From UTCHB3 sp964531325 (lineage in GTDB: Bacteria > Bacteroidota > Ignavibacteria > Ignavibacteriales > Ignavibacteriaceae): a stretch of 64,000 nucleotides of DNA. Each line of letters opens with the position of its first letter. Positions within the stretch are counted from its first letter, which is position 1. Below are positions 34,957 to 42,184 of this stretch, piece by piece. The stretch covers positions 96,181 to 160,180 of the forward strand of contig CAZHCW010000007.1 of the NCBI GenBank assembly GCA_964531325.1. Reading direction: 5' to 3'. A program made the position numbers and the translations under genes. The notes under the pieces were generated by a model. It worked only from the letters and a program-made list of their open reading frames with translations. It was not told the origin of the DNA and searched no databases.

Positions 34957-36501
34957 ATGATAAAAATCAGACCGGATGAGATCACCTCCATATTGCGAGA
35001 GCAGTTATCCGGACAGAGCTCGGAAGCAGATATCTATGAAGTGGGTACTGTGCTTTCGGTGGGTGATGGAATTGCGAGAGTTTACGGTCTTTCGAAAGTA
35101 ATGGCGAGTGAATTGGTTGAGTTCCCTAACGATGTATTCGGTATGGTACTTAATCTTGAGGAAGACTCTGTAGGTTGTGCTCTATTTGGTGAATCATCTT
35201 TGGTAAAAGAAGGTGACCAGGTAAAGAGAACCGGAAGAGTAGCTTCCATGCCTGTTGGTGAGGCGATGCTTGGACGCGTTATTACGCCCCTTGGTATTCC
35301 GATCGACGGTAAAGGCACCATTGCATGCGACAAGTATTTGGAGATCGAGAGAAAGGCTCTCGGCGTAATGCAGAGGCAGCCTGTAAAAGAACCACTTCAG
35401 ACAGGTATCACAGCAATTGATGCGATGATTCCAATAGGAAGAGGGCAAAGAGAGCTTATAATTGGTGACAGACAGACAGGAAAAACAGCAATTGCTGTTG
35501 ATGCAATAATCAATCAGAAATTTACACACACACCTGAAGCTGCAGAGAATGGTGTTAAACCTGTTTATTGTATATATGTGTCGATTGGTCAAAAAAGATC
35601 AACTGTTGCGCAGGTAGTGGCAAAACTTCATGAAACCGGAGCAATGGCTTACACCACAGTTATCTCGGCTTCGGCTTCTGATCCTGCCCCAATGCAGTTT
35701 ATTGCACCTTATTCGGGAGCATGTCTCGGCGAATTTTTTAGAGACAGTGGAAGACACGCGCTTGTAATTTATGATGATCTTTCGAAGCAGGCAGCAGCCT
35801 ACAGGGAACTTTCGCTTCTTTTGAGAAGACCTCCGGGTCGTGAGGCCTATCCCGGTGATGTATTTTATCTCCATTCAAGGCTTCTCGAGAGAGCTTCCAA
35901 GCTTAGCGATGAGTTGGGTGGCGGTAGTCTTACAGCATTGCCAATAATTGAAACACAGCAGGGTGATGTGTCGGCATACATTCCTACGAATGTTATTTCT
36001 ATCACCGATGGTCAGATTTACCTTGAACCGAACCTGTTCAACGCAGGTGTTCGTCCCGCAATCAATGTGGGTATTTCAGTATCGCGTGTGGGTGGAAACG
36101 CTCAGATCAAAGCGATGAAAAAAGTATCGGGAAGTTTGAAACTTGATTTGGCACAGTATAGAGAGCTTGAAGCTTTTGCCAAATTTGGTAGTGATCTTGA
36201 TGTATCAACTCAAAGAACCCTCACAAGAGGCTCGAGGTTGGTCGAACTCCTTAAACAGGGTATTTATCACCCAATTCCTATCGAAAGACAGGTGGTTAGT
36301 GTTTATCTTGGAACAAAAGGATATCTTGATTCGATTTCTGTTCATAAGGTAAAGGATTTTGAAAGAGAATATCTTTCATATATCGACAGACAATATCCTG
36401 CGATTTTAAAAGGTATTAGTTCGGCAAAAGAAATTAAACCTGATGTTGAAGAATTGATAAAGAAATCGGTTGCTGAATTTACTGCAACATTTCCTAAATA
36501 G
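34957..36501 (+). CDS. atpA: F0F1 ATP synthase subunit alpha
   Basis: 514 residues. The N-terminal beta-barrel crown ends near residue 95. The nucleotide domain has GDRQTGKTAIAVD as P-loop, LVIYDDLSKQAAAYR as Walker B region and the arginine finger in VGISVSRVGG, with the C-terminal helical domain after it. The non-catalytic alpha subunits bind Mg-ATP and supply the arginine finger to the catalytic sites. The beta subunit is not encoded here, as is usual in this group. Confidence 0.97.
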   Translation: MIKIRPDEITSILREQLSGQSSEADIYEVGTVLSVGDGIARVYGLSKVMASELVEFPNDVFGMVLNLEEDSVGCALFGESSLVKEGDQVKRTGRVASMPVGEAMLGRVITPLGIPIDGKGTIACDKYLEIERKALGVMQRQPVKEPLQTGITAIDAMIPIGRGQRELIIGDRQTGKTAIAVDAIINQKFTHTPEAAENGVKPVYCIYVSIGQKRSTVAQVVAKLHETGAMAYTTVISASASDPAPMQFIAPYSGACLGEFFRDSGRHALVIYDDLSKQAAAYRELSLLLRRPPGREAYPGDVFYLHSRLLERASKLSDELGGGSLTALPIIETQQGDVSAYIPTNVISITDGQIYLEPNLFNAGVRPAINVGISVSRVGGNAQIKAMKKVSGSLKLDLAQYRELEAFAKFGSDLDVSTQRTLTRGSRLVELLKQGIYHPIPIERQVVSVYLGTKGYLDSISVHKVKDFEREYLSYIDRQYPAILKGISSAKEIKPDVEELIKKSVAEFTATFPK

Positions 36502-36514
36502 GCGCAATTAGAGC

Positions 36515-37378
36515 ATGGCAACTCTTAGAGATCTAAGAAACAGAATCAAAGGTGTAAAAAGCACCCAGCAGATAACAAAAGCGATGAAAATGGTGGCAGC
36601 CGCAAAGTTGCGTCGCGCCACAGAGGCTATCGTAAGTGCCAGGCCATATACTGCAAAGTTGAATGGTTTGGTAAGTAATCTCTTTACTGAGGATGATAAA
36701 ATATCCAACCCTTTCGTTACGGAGAGGGATGTAAGGAAAGAGCTTATTGTTGTTATCACTGCTGACAGAGGATTGTGTGGAGCTTTTAATACCAATGTGA
36801 TAAAAGAAACAACGCACTATGTTGATTCCTTGAAAAAGCAGGGTATCGATTCTCTTCTCTTTTGTGTAGGGAAAAAGGGTTATGATCATTTCAGAAAACG
36901 CAACTACGAAGTGGTTGGAAATGTTGTTGGACTCTTCAATTCGCTAAATTTTTCTTATGTCGGGCAGATTCTGCCGTATGCCATTCAAGGATACCTTGAG
37001 GGAAAGTTCGATAAAGTCACTTTTATTTACAATGAATTTAAGTCAGTTGTTTCGCAGAAGATTGTAAATTCCACATTTTTGCCGGTACCGCTCGAAGTTG
37101 AAGAGGGTTCCTCGGCTGAATTGTTTATATTTGAGGTCTCGCAAAAAGAAATTCTGAACGCATTATTGCCCCAGTATCTTGAGACACAGTTGTGGAAATC
37201 TCTTCTGGATTCAAATGCTGCTGAACATGGTGCCAGAATGACGGCGATGGAGAATGCAACGACAAATGCATCAGAGTTAATTTCTTCGCTTAAGTTAACA
37301 TATAACAAGGCGAGACAAGCTGCAATCACTAAAGAACTGCTTGAAGTGGTTTCCGGTGCAAATGCACTTAGAGGTTAG
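36515..37378 (+). CDS. atpG: F0F1 ATP synthase subunit gamma
   Basis: 287 residues, the central rotating shaft. The N-terminal helix MATLRDLRNRIKGVKSTQQITKAMKMVAAAKLRR and the C-terminal helix ENATTNASELISSLKLTYNKARQAAITKELLEVVSGANAL are the conserved coiled-coil pair. DRGLCGAFN is the family signature near residue 85. It is the last ATP synthase gene here; atpD and atpC are absent and ffh follows after 8 bp. Confidence 0.97.
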   Translation: MATLRDLRNRIKGVKSTQQITKAMKMVAAAKLRRATEAIVSARPYTAKLNGLVSNLFTEDDKISNPFVTERDVRKELIVVITADRGLCGAFNTNVIKETTHYVDSLKKQGIDSLLFCVGKKGYDHFRKRNYEVVGNVVGLFNSLNFSYVGQILPYAIQGYLEGKFDKVTFIYNEFKSVVSQKIVNSTFLPVPLEVEEGSSAELFIFEVSQKEILNALLPQYLETQLWKSLLDSNAAEHGARMTAMENATTNASELISSLKLTYNKARQAAITKELLEVVSGANALRG

Positions 37379-37386
37379 TTCACCGG

Positions 37387-38694
37387 ATGTTTGAAGATCT
37401 TAGCGGTAAATTAGAGTTAGCCCTAAAAAAAATCAGGGGTCAGGGAAAACTTACAGAATCGAATGTTAGCGATACCGTAAGAGAGATAAGAAGGATTCTG
37501 CTTGATGCAGATGTCAACTATAAAGTTGCAAAAGATTTTATTGAGCGGATAAGAGTTAAAGCAATGGGGCAGGAAGTAATAACTTCCATTACCCCGGGGC
37601 AGCTTATCACTAAAATAATTTATGATGAACTGGTTGATCTTTTAGGTGGCTCTTCTCAGGAACTGAGTTTAAATCCATCAGGGAAGACCATTCTTCTTAT
37701 CGTGGGCTTACAGGGATCGGGTAAAACAACATTTGCCGGTAAACTTGCCCGGCGGTTGAAAAGTATGGGCAAACGACCTTTATTGGTTGCTTGTGATATC
37801 TACAGACCGGCGGCAATTGACCAACTCAAGACACTTGGGGGGCAAATTGATGTTCCGGTCTTTAGTCTTGATGTGAAGGATGCCCGTAAGATAGCCGGTG
37901 ATTCGTTGAAATATGCAGATGAAAATCGTAATGATGTTATAATCATCGATACGGCAGGTCGTTTGCATGTTGATGAAGAACTTATGACGGAAGTTGCCGA
38001 CATTAAAGAGTTGGTAAAACCGACAGAGGTTCTTTTTGTTGTTGATTCGATGACCGGGCAGGACGCAGTAAATTCTGCAAAAGCCTTCAACGAAAGGGTA
38101 GATTTTGACGGGATCGTGCTTACAAAGCTTGATGGTGACTCCCGTGGCGGTTGCGCACTATCTATAAGAGAAGTGGTTGGTAAGCCGATCAAATTTATCA
38201 GTACCGGTGAAAAACTCGACGCAATCGACAATTTTTATCCCGACCGCCTTGCCTCAAGAATTTTGGGCAAGGGGGATGTTATAAGTCTTGTTGAGAAAGC
38301 CCAGGAAGCTTACAACGAGAAGGACGCTGAGGATCTTGAAGAGAAACTGAGAAAAAACCGTTTCGACTTCGATGATTTTTTAAAGCAGATCAAAATGATC
38401 AAAAAAATGGGTTCTTTGTCTTCACTGATATCGATGATACCGGGGATACCCGCTCAGATGAAAAATGCACAGGTTGATGACAATGCGTTAGTTAAAGTTG
38501 AAGCAATTATCAGCTCAATGACGAAAAAAGAAAGAGGGAACCCAAAATTACTTAATGGTAGCCGTCGCCGTAGAATAGCTAAAGGAAGTGGCACAACCAT
38601 TCAGGATGTCAATCGTCTAATCAAACAGTTTACAGAGATGCAAACAATGATAGGAAGACTGAACAAATCCAATTTTTTTAGAAAACAGAAATAA
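37387..38694 (+). CDS. ffh: Signal recognition particle protein
   Basis: 435 residues with the three SRP54 domains. The N helix bundle comes first. The G domain has GLQGSGKTTFAGKLARRL as G1, DTAGRLHVDEELM as G3 and TKLDGDSRGG as G4. The methionine-rich M domain (from about 300) includes KKMGSLSSLISMIPGI and the RNA-binding GSRRRRIAKGSGTTIQDVNRLIKQF. It binds 4.5S RNA and nascent signal anchors and docks at FtsY. It is co-directional with atpG (8 bp gap) and the ribosomal/tRNA-modification genes after it. Confidence 0.97.
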   Translation: MFEDLSGKLELALKKIRGQGKLTESNVSDTVREIRRILLDADVNYKVAKDFIERIRVKAMGQEVITSITPGQLITKIIYDELVDLLGGSSQELSLNPSGKTILLIVGLQGSGKTTFAGKLARRLKSMGKRPLLVACDIYRPAAIDQLKTLGGQIDVPVFSLDVKDARKIAGDSLKYADENRNDVIIIDTAGRLHVDEELMTEVADIKELVKPTEVLFVVDSMTGQDAVNSAKAFNERVDFDGIVLTKLDGDSRGGCALSIREVVGKPIKFISTGEKLDAIDNFYPDRLASRILGKGDVISLVEKAQEAYNEKDAEDLEEKLRKNRFDFDDFLKQIKMIKKMGSLSSLISMIPGIPAQMKNAQVDDNALVKVEAIISSMTKKERGNPKLLNGSRRRRIAKGSGTTIQDVNRLIKQFTEMQTMIGRLNKSNFFRKQK

Positions 38695-38721
38695 TAATTT
38701 GAATCCCGGAGGAAACAAAAT

Positions 38722-39252
38722 TTGGTCAAATTAAGACTCAAAAGAATGGGCAAGAAGAGACAGCCCGTTTATAAAATTGTTGCCGTAGATGCGAGAGCAC
38801 CAAGAGACGGTAAATACCTGGAAGCAGTTGGTCAATACGATCCAATGACTAATCCGCATACTGTGGTAATAGATGAAGAAAAAGCTTTAAAATGGTTGGG
38901 ATTTGGCGCACAGCCAACCGATACTGTTAAGAGTCTTCTTCGTCAGACAGGCATACTCTACAAGAGACAGATGATCAAGAAAAACTTTGCCGTTGAAGCT
39001 ATTGAAACCAATATGGCAAAATGGAGAGAAGGGCGCAAAATAGCAGAGCCGGTTAAGATTAAAACCCCTGTAGCAGCACCTGCTCCTGTTGTTGAAGCTC
39101 CTGTAGTAGCAGCTCCGGCTCCTGTTGTTGAGGAACCTGTGGTTGCAGCTCCTGTAGTTGATGAAATTGTTTCGGTACCCGTGGTTGAGGATATTCAGAG
39201 TTCTGAAAGTACAGCAGAAGTAAAGGGTGCTTCTTCTGAAGAGAACGCTTAG
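38722..39252 (+). CDS. rpsP: 30S ribosomal protein S16 with long Ala/Pro/Val tail
   Basis: Starts at TTG 38722, 176 residues. The first ~85 are a canonical S16 (KLRLKRMGKKRQPVYKIVAVDARAPRDG). The remaining ~90 are not in E. coli S16 and consist mostly of near-repeats such as APVVEAPVVAAPAPVVEEPVV followed by an acidic Ser/Glu tail. GGAGG precedes the start by about 10 nt. Long charged tails on S16 occur in FCB bacteria, but this repeat-like one is notably regular. khpA follows after a 56-bp gap holding an inverted repeat. Confidence 0.93.
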   Translation: MVKLRLKRMGKKRQPVYKIVAVDARAPRDGKYLEAVGQYDPMTNPHTVVIDEEKALKWLGFGAQPTDTVKSLLRQTGILYKRQMIKKNFAVEAIETNMAKWREGRKIAEPVKIKTPVAAPAPVVEAPVVAAPAPVVEEPVVAAPVVDEIVSVPVVEDIQSSESTAEVKGASSEENA

Positions 39253-39292
39253 TTCTTATCTGTACATAGTACTATCTTAAGCCCCTTGCTTA

Positions 39293-39306
39293 ATGGAGGA
39301 CTCCAT
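39293..39306 (+). promoter_or_regulatory. Inverted repeat over the khpA ribosome binding site
   Basis: ATGGAG-GA-CTCCAT is a perfect 6+2+6 inverted repeat that contains the GGAGG ribosome binding site of the next gene, 3 bp before its ATG (39309). As RNA it would form a small 5-bp hairpin with a GGAC loop that could partly mask the site. Functional effect not shown. Confidence 0.4.
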
Positions 39307-39308
39307 AG

Positions 39309-39542
39309 ATGCAGGAATTTGTTGAATTCATAGCCAAACATCTTGTCGATTACCCCGATAAAGTGGTGGTGGAAATCAAATCAGAGGAGGATAAGAGAGC
39401 AGTATTCGCGTTGAAGGTTGATGCCAATGATATTGGAAAAGTGATAGGAAAACAAGGCAAGACCGCACAAGCAATGAGGACACTACTTACTGCAGTAGCT
39501 GCAAAAGAAGGCAAACGCGCCATACTGGAAATAGTTGATTAG
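39309..39542 (+). CDS. khpA: KH-domain RNA-binding protein KhpA
   Basis: 77 residues. A single KH domain with GKVIGKQGKTAQAMRTLL (GxxG loop: GKQG), the size and position of KhpA (YlqC). It forms a dimer with KhpB in other bacteria, binds sRNAs and mRNAs, and affects division and wall synthesis. The gene is conserved between rpsP and rimM in many bacteria, as here. Strong GGAGG upstream. Confidence 0.93.
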   Translation: MQEFVEFIAKHLVDYPDKVVVEIKSEEDKRAVFALKVDANDIGKVIGKQGKTAQAMRTLLTAVAAKEGKRAILEIVD

Positions 39543-39556
39543 GTGAAGCTATCATC

Positions 39557-40072
39557 GTGAATGGCTACATCCTTATTGCCAGGATTCAGGCGATTTACGG
39601 TAAAGCTGGCTTTCTCAGGCTACAGTCGTTTTCTGACTTTCCTGACCGTTTTTTTAAACTTAAAACGGTCTTTGTGGAATTCTACGGCTCTTTTAAGCAA
39701 TTAAAGGTTGAAAAAGTGAAGTCGGATGGTGATACCATCATCCTCAAGTTCGAAAAATTTGAAGGTGAAAAGGAACTGGAAATGCTTGTTGGGAAGGAGA
39801 TTTACATCGAAGAAAAAGATGCGGTGAAACTCCCCGACAACACTTATTTTGTGCATGATCTGATTGGTAGCAGCGTGTTTCTTGAAGAAAGGTTTCTGGG
39901 AGTAATCAAGGATGTAATGCTCCTTCCCGCCAATGATGTGTATGTGGTGGAAAATGAGGGGAAAGAGACACTTATACCTGCGCTAATGGAGTTCATTGAG
40001 TCATTTGATGCCGACAAAAAGATTTTAATACTGAGCGAAAGTTATCCGGGTTACGATGATGATGAGGATTGA
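39557..40072 (+). CDS. rimM: 16S rRNA processing protein RimM
   Basis: 171 residues from GTG 39557. RimM helps mature the 30S 3' head domain, binding S19. Visible pieces: the N-terminal RimM barrel (ARIQAIYGKAGFLRLQSFSDFPDRF) and the PRC-barrel C-terminus (NTYFVHDLIGSSVFL, ending in PALMEFIESFDADKKILIL). Length is standard. It lies between khpA and trmD in the conserved rpsP-rimM-trmD-rplS order, and its 3' end overlaps the trmD start by 17 bp. Confidence 0.94.
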   Translation: MNGYILIARIQAIYGKAGFLRLQSFSDFPDRFFKLKTVFVEFYGSFKQLKVEKVKSDGDTIILKFEKFEGEKELEMLVGKEIYIEEKDAVKLPDNTYFVHDLIGSSVFLEERFLGVIKDVMLLPANDVYVVENEGKETLIPALMEFIESFDADKKILILSESYPGYDDDED

Positions 40073-40751
40073 TATAATTTCTGCGGTACCTGATTTTTTT
40101 GAAGGACCACTAACCTCAAGTATCATCCAGAGGGGTCAAAATAAGGGAAAAGTTGAGATATACATCCACAATCTGCGTGAGCATGCATACGACAAACATC
40201 GGATGATTGATGACAAACAGTTTGGAGGAGGGGCAGGGATGGTTCTTAAAGTGGAGCCATTTTTTGATTGTATAAAAAAACTTTTAGCTGAACGAGATTA
40301 TGATGCGATTATATTTACCGCCCCACACGGTAAGATATATGATCAACAGGATGCTAACAGGTATTCTTTGATGAAGAACATAATGATTATATGTGGACAT
40401 TATAAAGGGATAGACGACAGAGTACGCGAAGCATTTGCCACAGAGATTGTTTCTATTGGTAATTTTGTATTGACAGGGGGCGAATTGCTTGCCACCGTGG
40501 TGGTCGACTCGGTTGTGCGTCTTATACCCGGAGTATTAAATGACAGTGAATCGGCTCTTGATGATTCGTTTATGGATGGTGATGTTATAGGTGCACCATG
40601 CTTTACGAGACCGGCTGAATATGAAGGAATGAAAGTTCCGGAAGTGTTGCTTCAAGGCGACCACAGCAAGGTAAAAAAGTGGCGGGAAGAACAGTCAAAG
40701 ATTTTAACAGACTATTGGAAAAAGATAAATAAGATTGGAGCACAGGTATGA
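40056..40751 (+). CDS. trmD: tRNA (guanine37-N1)-methyltransferase
   Basis: 231 residues. ATGs at 40056, 40059 and 40062 are all possible starts. It uses S-adenosylmethionine to methylate G37 next to the anticodon, preventing frameshifting. SPOUT trefoil-knot motifs are clear: LREHAYDKHRMIDDKQFGGGAGMV, ICGHYKGIDDRVRE, IGNFVLTGGELLATVVVDSVVRLIPG (SAM knot), and PEVLLQGDHSKVKKWR. It overlaps rimM upstream and rplS downstream (ATGA). Confidence 0.96.
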   Translation: MMMRIDIISAVPDFFEGPLTSSIIQRGQNKGKVEIYIHNLREHAYDKHRMIDDKQFGGGAGMVLKVEPFFDCIKKLLAERDYDAIIFTAPHGKIYDQQDANRYSLMKNIMIICGHYKGIDDRVREAFATEIVSIGNFVLTGGELLATVVVDSVVRLIPGVLNDSESALDDSFMDGDVIGAPCFTRPAEYEGMKVPEVLLQGDHSKVKKWREEQSKILTDYWKKINKIGAQV

Positions 40752-41095
40752 CAAGCCTCTATGATTTTATCCCTGCAGAAGAGAGATCAGAGTTCGCCAA
40801 ATTTAACATTGGTGACAGGATCCGCGTTCATGTAAGGGTTATTGAGGGAGATAAAGAGAGAATACAGCCTTTTGAAGGTGATGTAATCAGCATTAAAGGA
40901 AGTCTGGAAAACAGATCATTCACAGTTCGTAAAATTTCGAGCGGTGTAGGAGTTGAGAGAATATTTCCTTTCATTTCCCCAAAAATTGCAAAAATTGATC
41001 TGATCAGAGAAGGTAAAATTCGCAGAGCGAAACTTTATTATCTCAGAGAGCTTTCCGGCAAAGCTGCCAAGATCAAAGACAAAAACTATCGTTAG
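40748..41095 (+). CDS. rplS: 50S ribosomal protein L19
   Basis: 115 residues, standard length, with GDRIRVHVRVIEGDKERIQPFEGDVI and the C-terminal RAKLYYLRELSGKAAKIK motif of L19, at the 30S-50S interface. It starts inside the trmD stop (ATGA). It is the last gene of the ribosome/tRNA operon; a terminator follows within 25 bp. Confidence 0.97.
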   Translation: MTSLYDFIPAEERSEFAKFNIGDRIRVHVRVIEGDKERIQPFEGDVISIKGSLENRSFTVRKISSGVGVERIFPFISPKIAKIDLIREGKIRRAKLYYLRELSGKAAKIKDKNYR

Positions 41096-41117
41096 TTTTT
41101 ATTCCCCAAGGAGATTT

Positions 41118-41157
41118 GAGGCTGTAACAAAAGGTTTTGCGACAGCCTCTTTTTTTA
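41118..41157 (+). terminator. Intrinsic terminator after rplS, abutting the next start
   Basis: An 8-bp perfect stem GAGGCTGT / ACAGCCTC with a 16-nt loop and a run of seven T. It ends 4-5 bp before the ATG of the MqnA-like gene (41162), leaving that gene without a normal leader. Confidence 0.9.
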
Positions 41158-41161
41158 TTTT

Positions 41162-41917
41162 ATGAAAATAGGAATATCCCCAAATTTGATGACCAGCATG
41201 TTTGCAACAATTTTGAAAAGCAAACTTGGTTGTGAAGTTGTGTTTTATCCTGTCTCGAAATTGCCGGATGCAGTAAAGAACAGAGATATTGATCTTGCCC
41301 TTATGCCCCCTCTCGATTTGCATACCGCAGGTGATCTTGTGGTTTCCTCGGTTTACGGAATTGTTGCTGATTCACTTTTTTCCAACAGTTTCCTCTACTT
41401 TAAGCCGGGTGAGGCTGAAGTGAAAGATATCACGATGAAAGGTGACATTTCATATCATGACATAACCCTGCTTAAAATTATCTTTAAAGAGCTCTACAAT
41501 ACAAACCCTGAATTGGTTGCTTACGATGGTGAATTAACAAAGATTACCAATTTGTATATCGCCGGCGATGAAAATTATTTAACAGGCAGATATGATACCG
41601 GTATGAACATCATAGAAGAAGCGGTGGAATGTCTGCAATCTCCATTCATTTCCTATATTCTTGTTTCTTCGCAGGAAGAGATTCTTGAATTGGTTCATTC
41701 AAAAATTAAACAGATGAATGAAGACCTTTATGAATTTGGAGAAGATTATCTGGCACTTGCCGGGCTTCCAGAGGAGACATTAATTGTACTTCAAGCCGGC
41801 CTGAGAAATATTTCGTTTGAACTTACTGATGAACTTCTCGATACACTTAAATCGATGATGGCCCTTCCTTATTATTATACACTCGCCGAAGATATTCCGG
41901 AATACACACTCGTTTAG
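41162..41917 (+). CDS. MqnA-like / periplasmic-binding-fold protein, function uncertain
   Basis: 251 residues, no signal peptide. The start MKIGISPNL and the repeated beta/alpha pattern (DIDLALMPPLDL, SYHDITLLKIIF) look like the two-lobe solute-binding fold used by MqnA/MqnD-type menaquinone (futalosine pathway) enzymes. The C-terminal LRNISFELTDELLDTLKSMM resembles the 'NISYEL' closing helix of MqnA. The family's key residues cannot be confirmed by eye, and no other menaquinone gene is adjacent. Odd: the rplS terminator ends 4-5 bp upstream and there is no ribosome binding site just before the ATG; a purine-rich AAGGAG (41108-41113) lies on the far side of the hairpin. An in-frame ATG at 41189 is an alternative start. 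Confidence 0.5.
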   Translation: MKIGISPNLMTSMFATILKSKLGCEVVFYPVSKLPDAVKNRDIDLALMPPLDLHTAGDLVVSSVYGIVADSLFSNSFLYFKPGEAEVKDITMKGDISYHDITLLKIIFKELYNTNPELVAYDGELTKITNLYIAGDENYLTGRYDTGMNIIEEAVECLQSPFISYILVSSQEEILELVHSKIKQMNEDLYEFGEDYLALAGLPEETLIVLQAGLRNISFELTDELLDTLKSMMALPYYYTLAEDIPEYTLV

Positions 41918-41927
41918 GTAGTATTTT

Positions 41928-42002
41928 TGAGAACCTCAGAACTTCAGAACCTCAGAACTTTAGAACTTGAGAGACTTGAGAAACTTGAGAGACTCGAGAA
42001 CT
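41928..42002. repeat. Tandem 8-9 bp mini-repeat
   Basis: Nine head-to-tail copies of an 8-9 bp unit, consensus about T-x-A-G-A-(G)-A-C-T: five 8-mers (TGAGAACC, TCAGAACT, TCAGAACC, TCAGAACT, TTAGAACT), three 9-mers (TGAGAGACT, TGAGAAACT, TGAGAGACT) and a final CGAGAACT. It lies in the 267-bp gap between two convergent genes. It is an obvious candidate for slippage-driven length variation. Confidence 0.85.
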
Positions 42003-42184
42003 TTTGCATTTGAGAAATAGAGCCGGTATCTTCGAAGTGGGTTTGATATTCGTAGCAAGAGTTGAAAAAAGATAGCATCTACCCACGGAGTGGGTTGATT
42101 AATTAAAACAAAAAGGGCCGAAAATTGAAATAAATTTCAACCATCGGCCCGAAAAATATATTCTATTTTGCTAATTATTAACTG
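42003..42184. other. Non-coding part of the convergent gap
   Basis: No credible gene. It contains a short inverted repeat ACCCACGGAGTGGGT (42081-42095) and the terminator listed separately. The stretch from about 42040 to 42100 has the look of a dispersed element remnant, but no second copy is visible in this window. Confidence 0.5.
42101..42150 (-). terminator. Terminator of the adenosine deaminase-hutU-serA operon
   Basis: GGGCCGA (42115-42121) pairs with TCGGCCC (42144-42150). An inner TTGAAAT/ATTTCAA stem gives a long hairpin. Read on the minus strand it is followed by TTTTTGTTTT, so it fits the end of serA, whose stop is 35 bp away. The plus-strand flank (GAAAAATA) is poorer for the opposing gene. 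Confidence 0.8.

Noticed and set aside
32083..37378. ATP synthase operon deletion (missing atpD, atpC)
   Set aside because: A split atp operon is the normal arrangement in Chlorobi/Bacteroidetes relatives, so absence here is not a defect.
41928..42002. Possible CRISPR array
   Set aside because: Units are only 8-9 bp and head-to-tail without spacers; no cas genes in the window.
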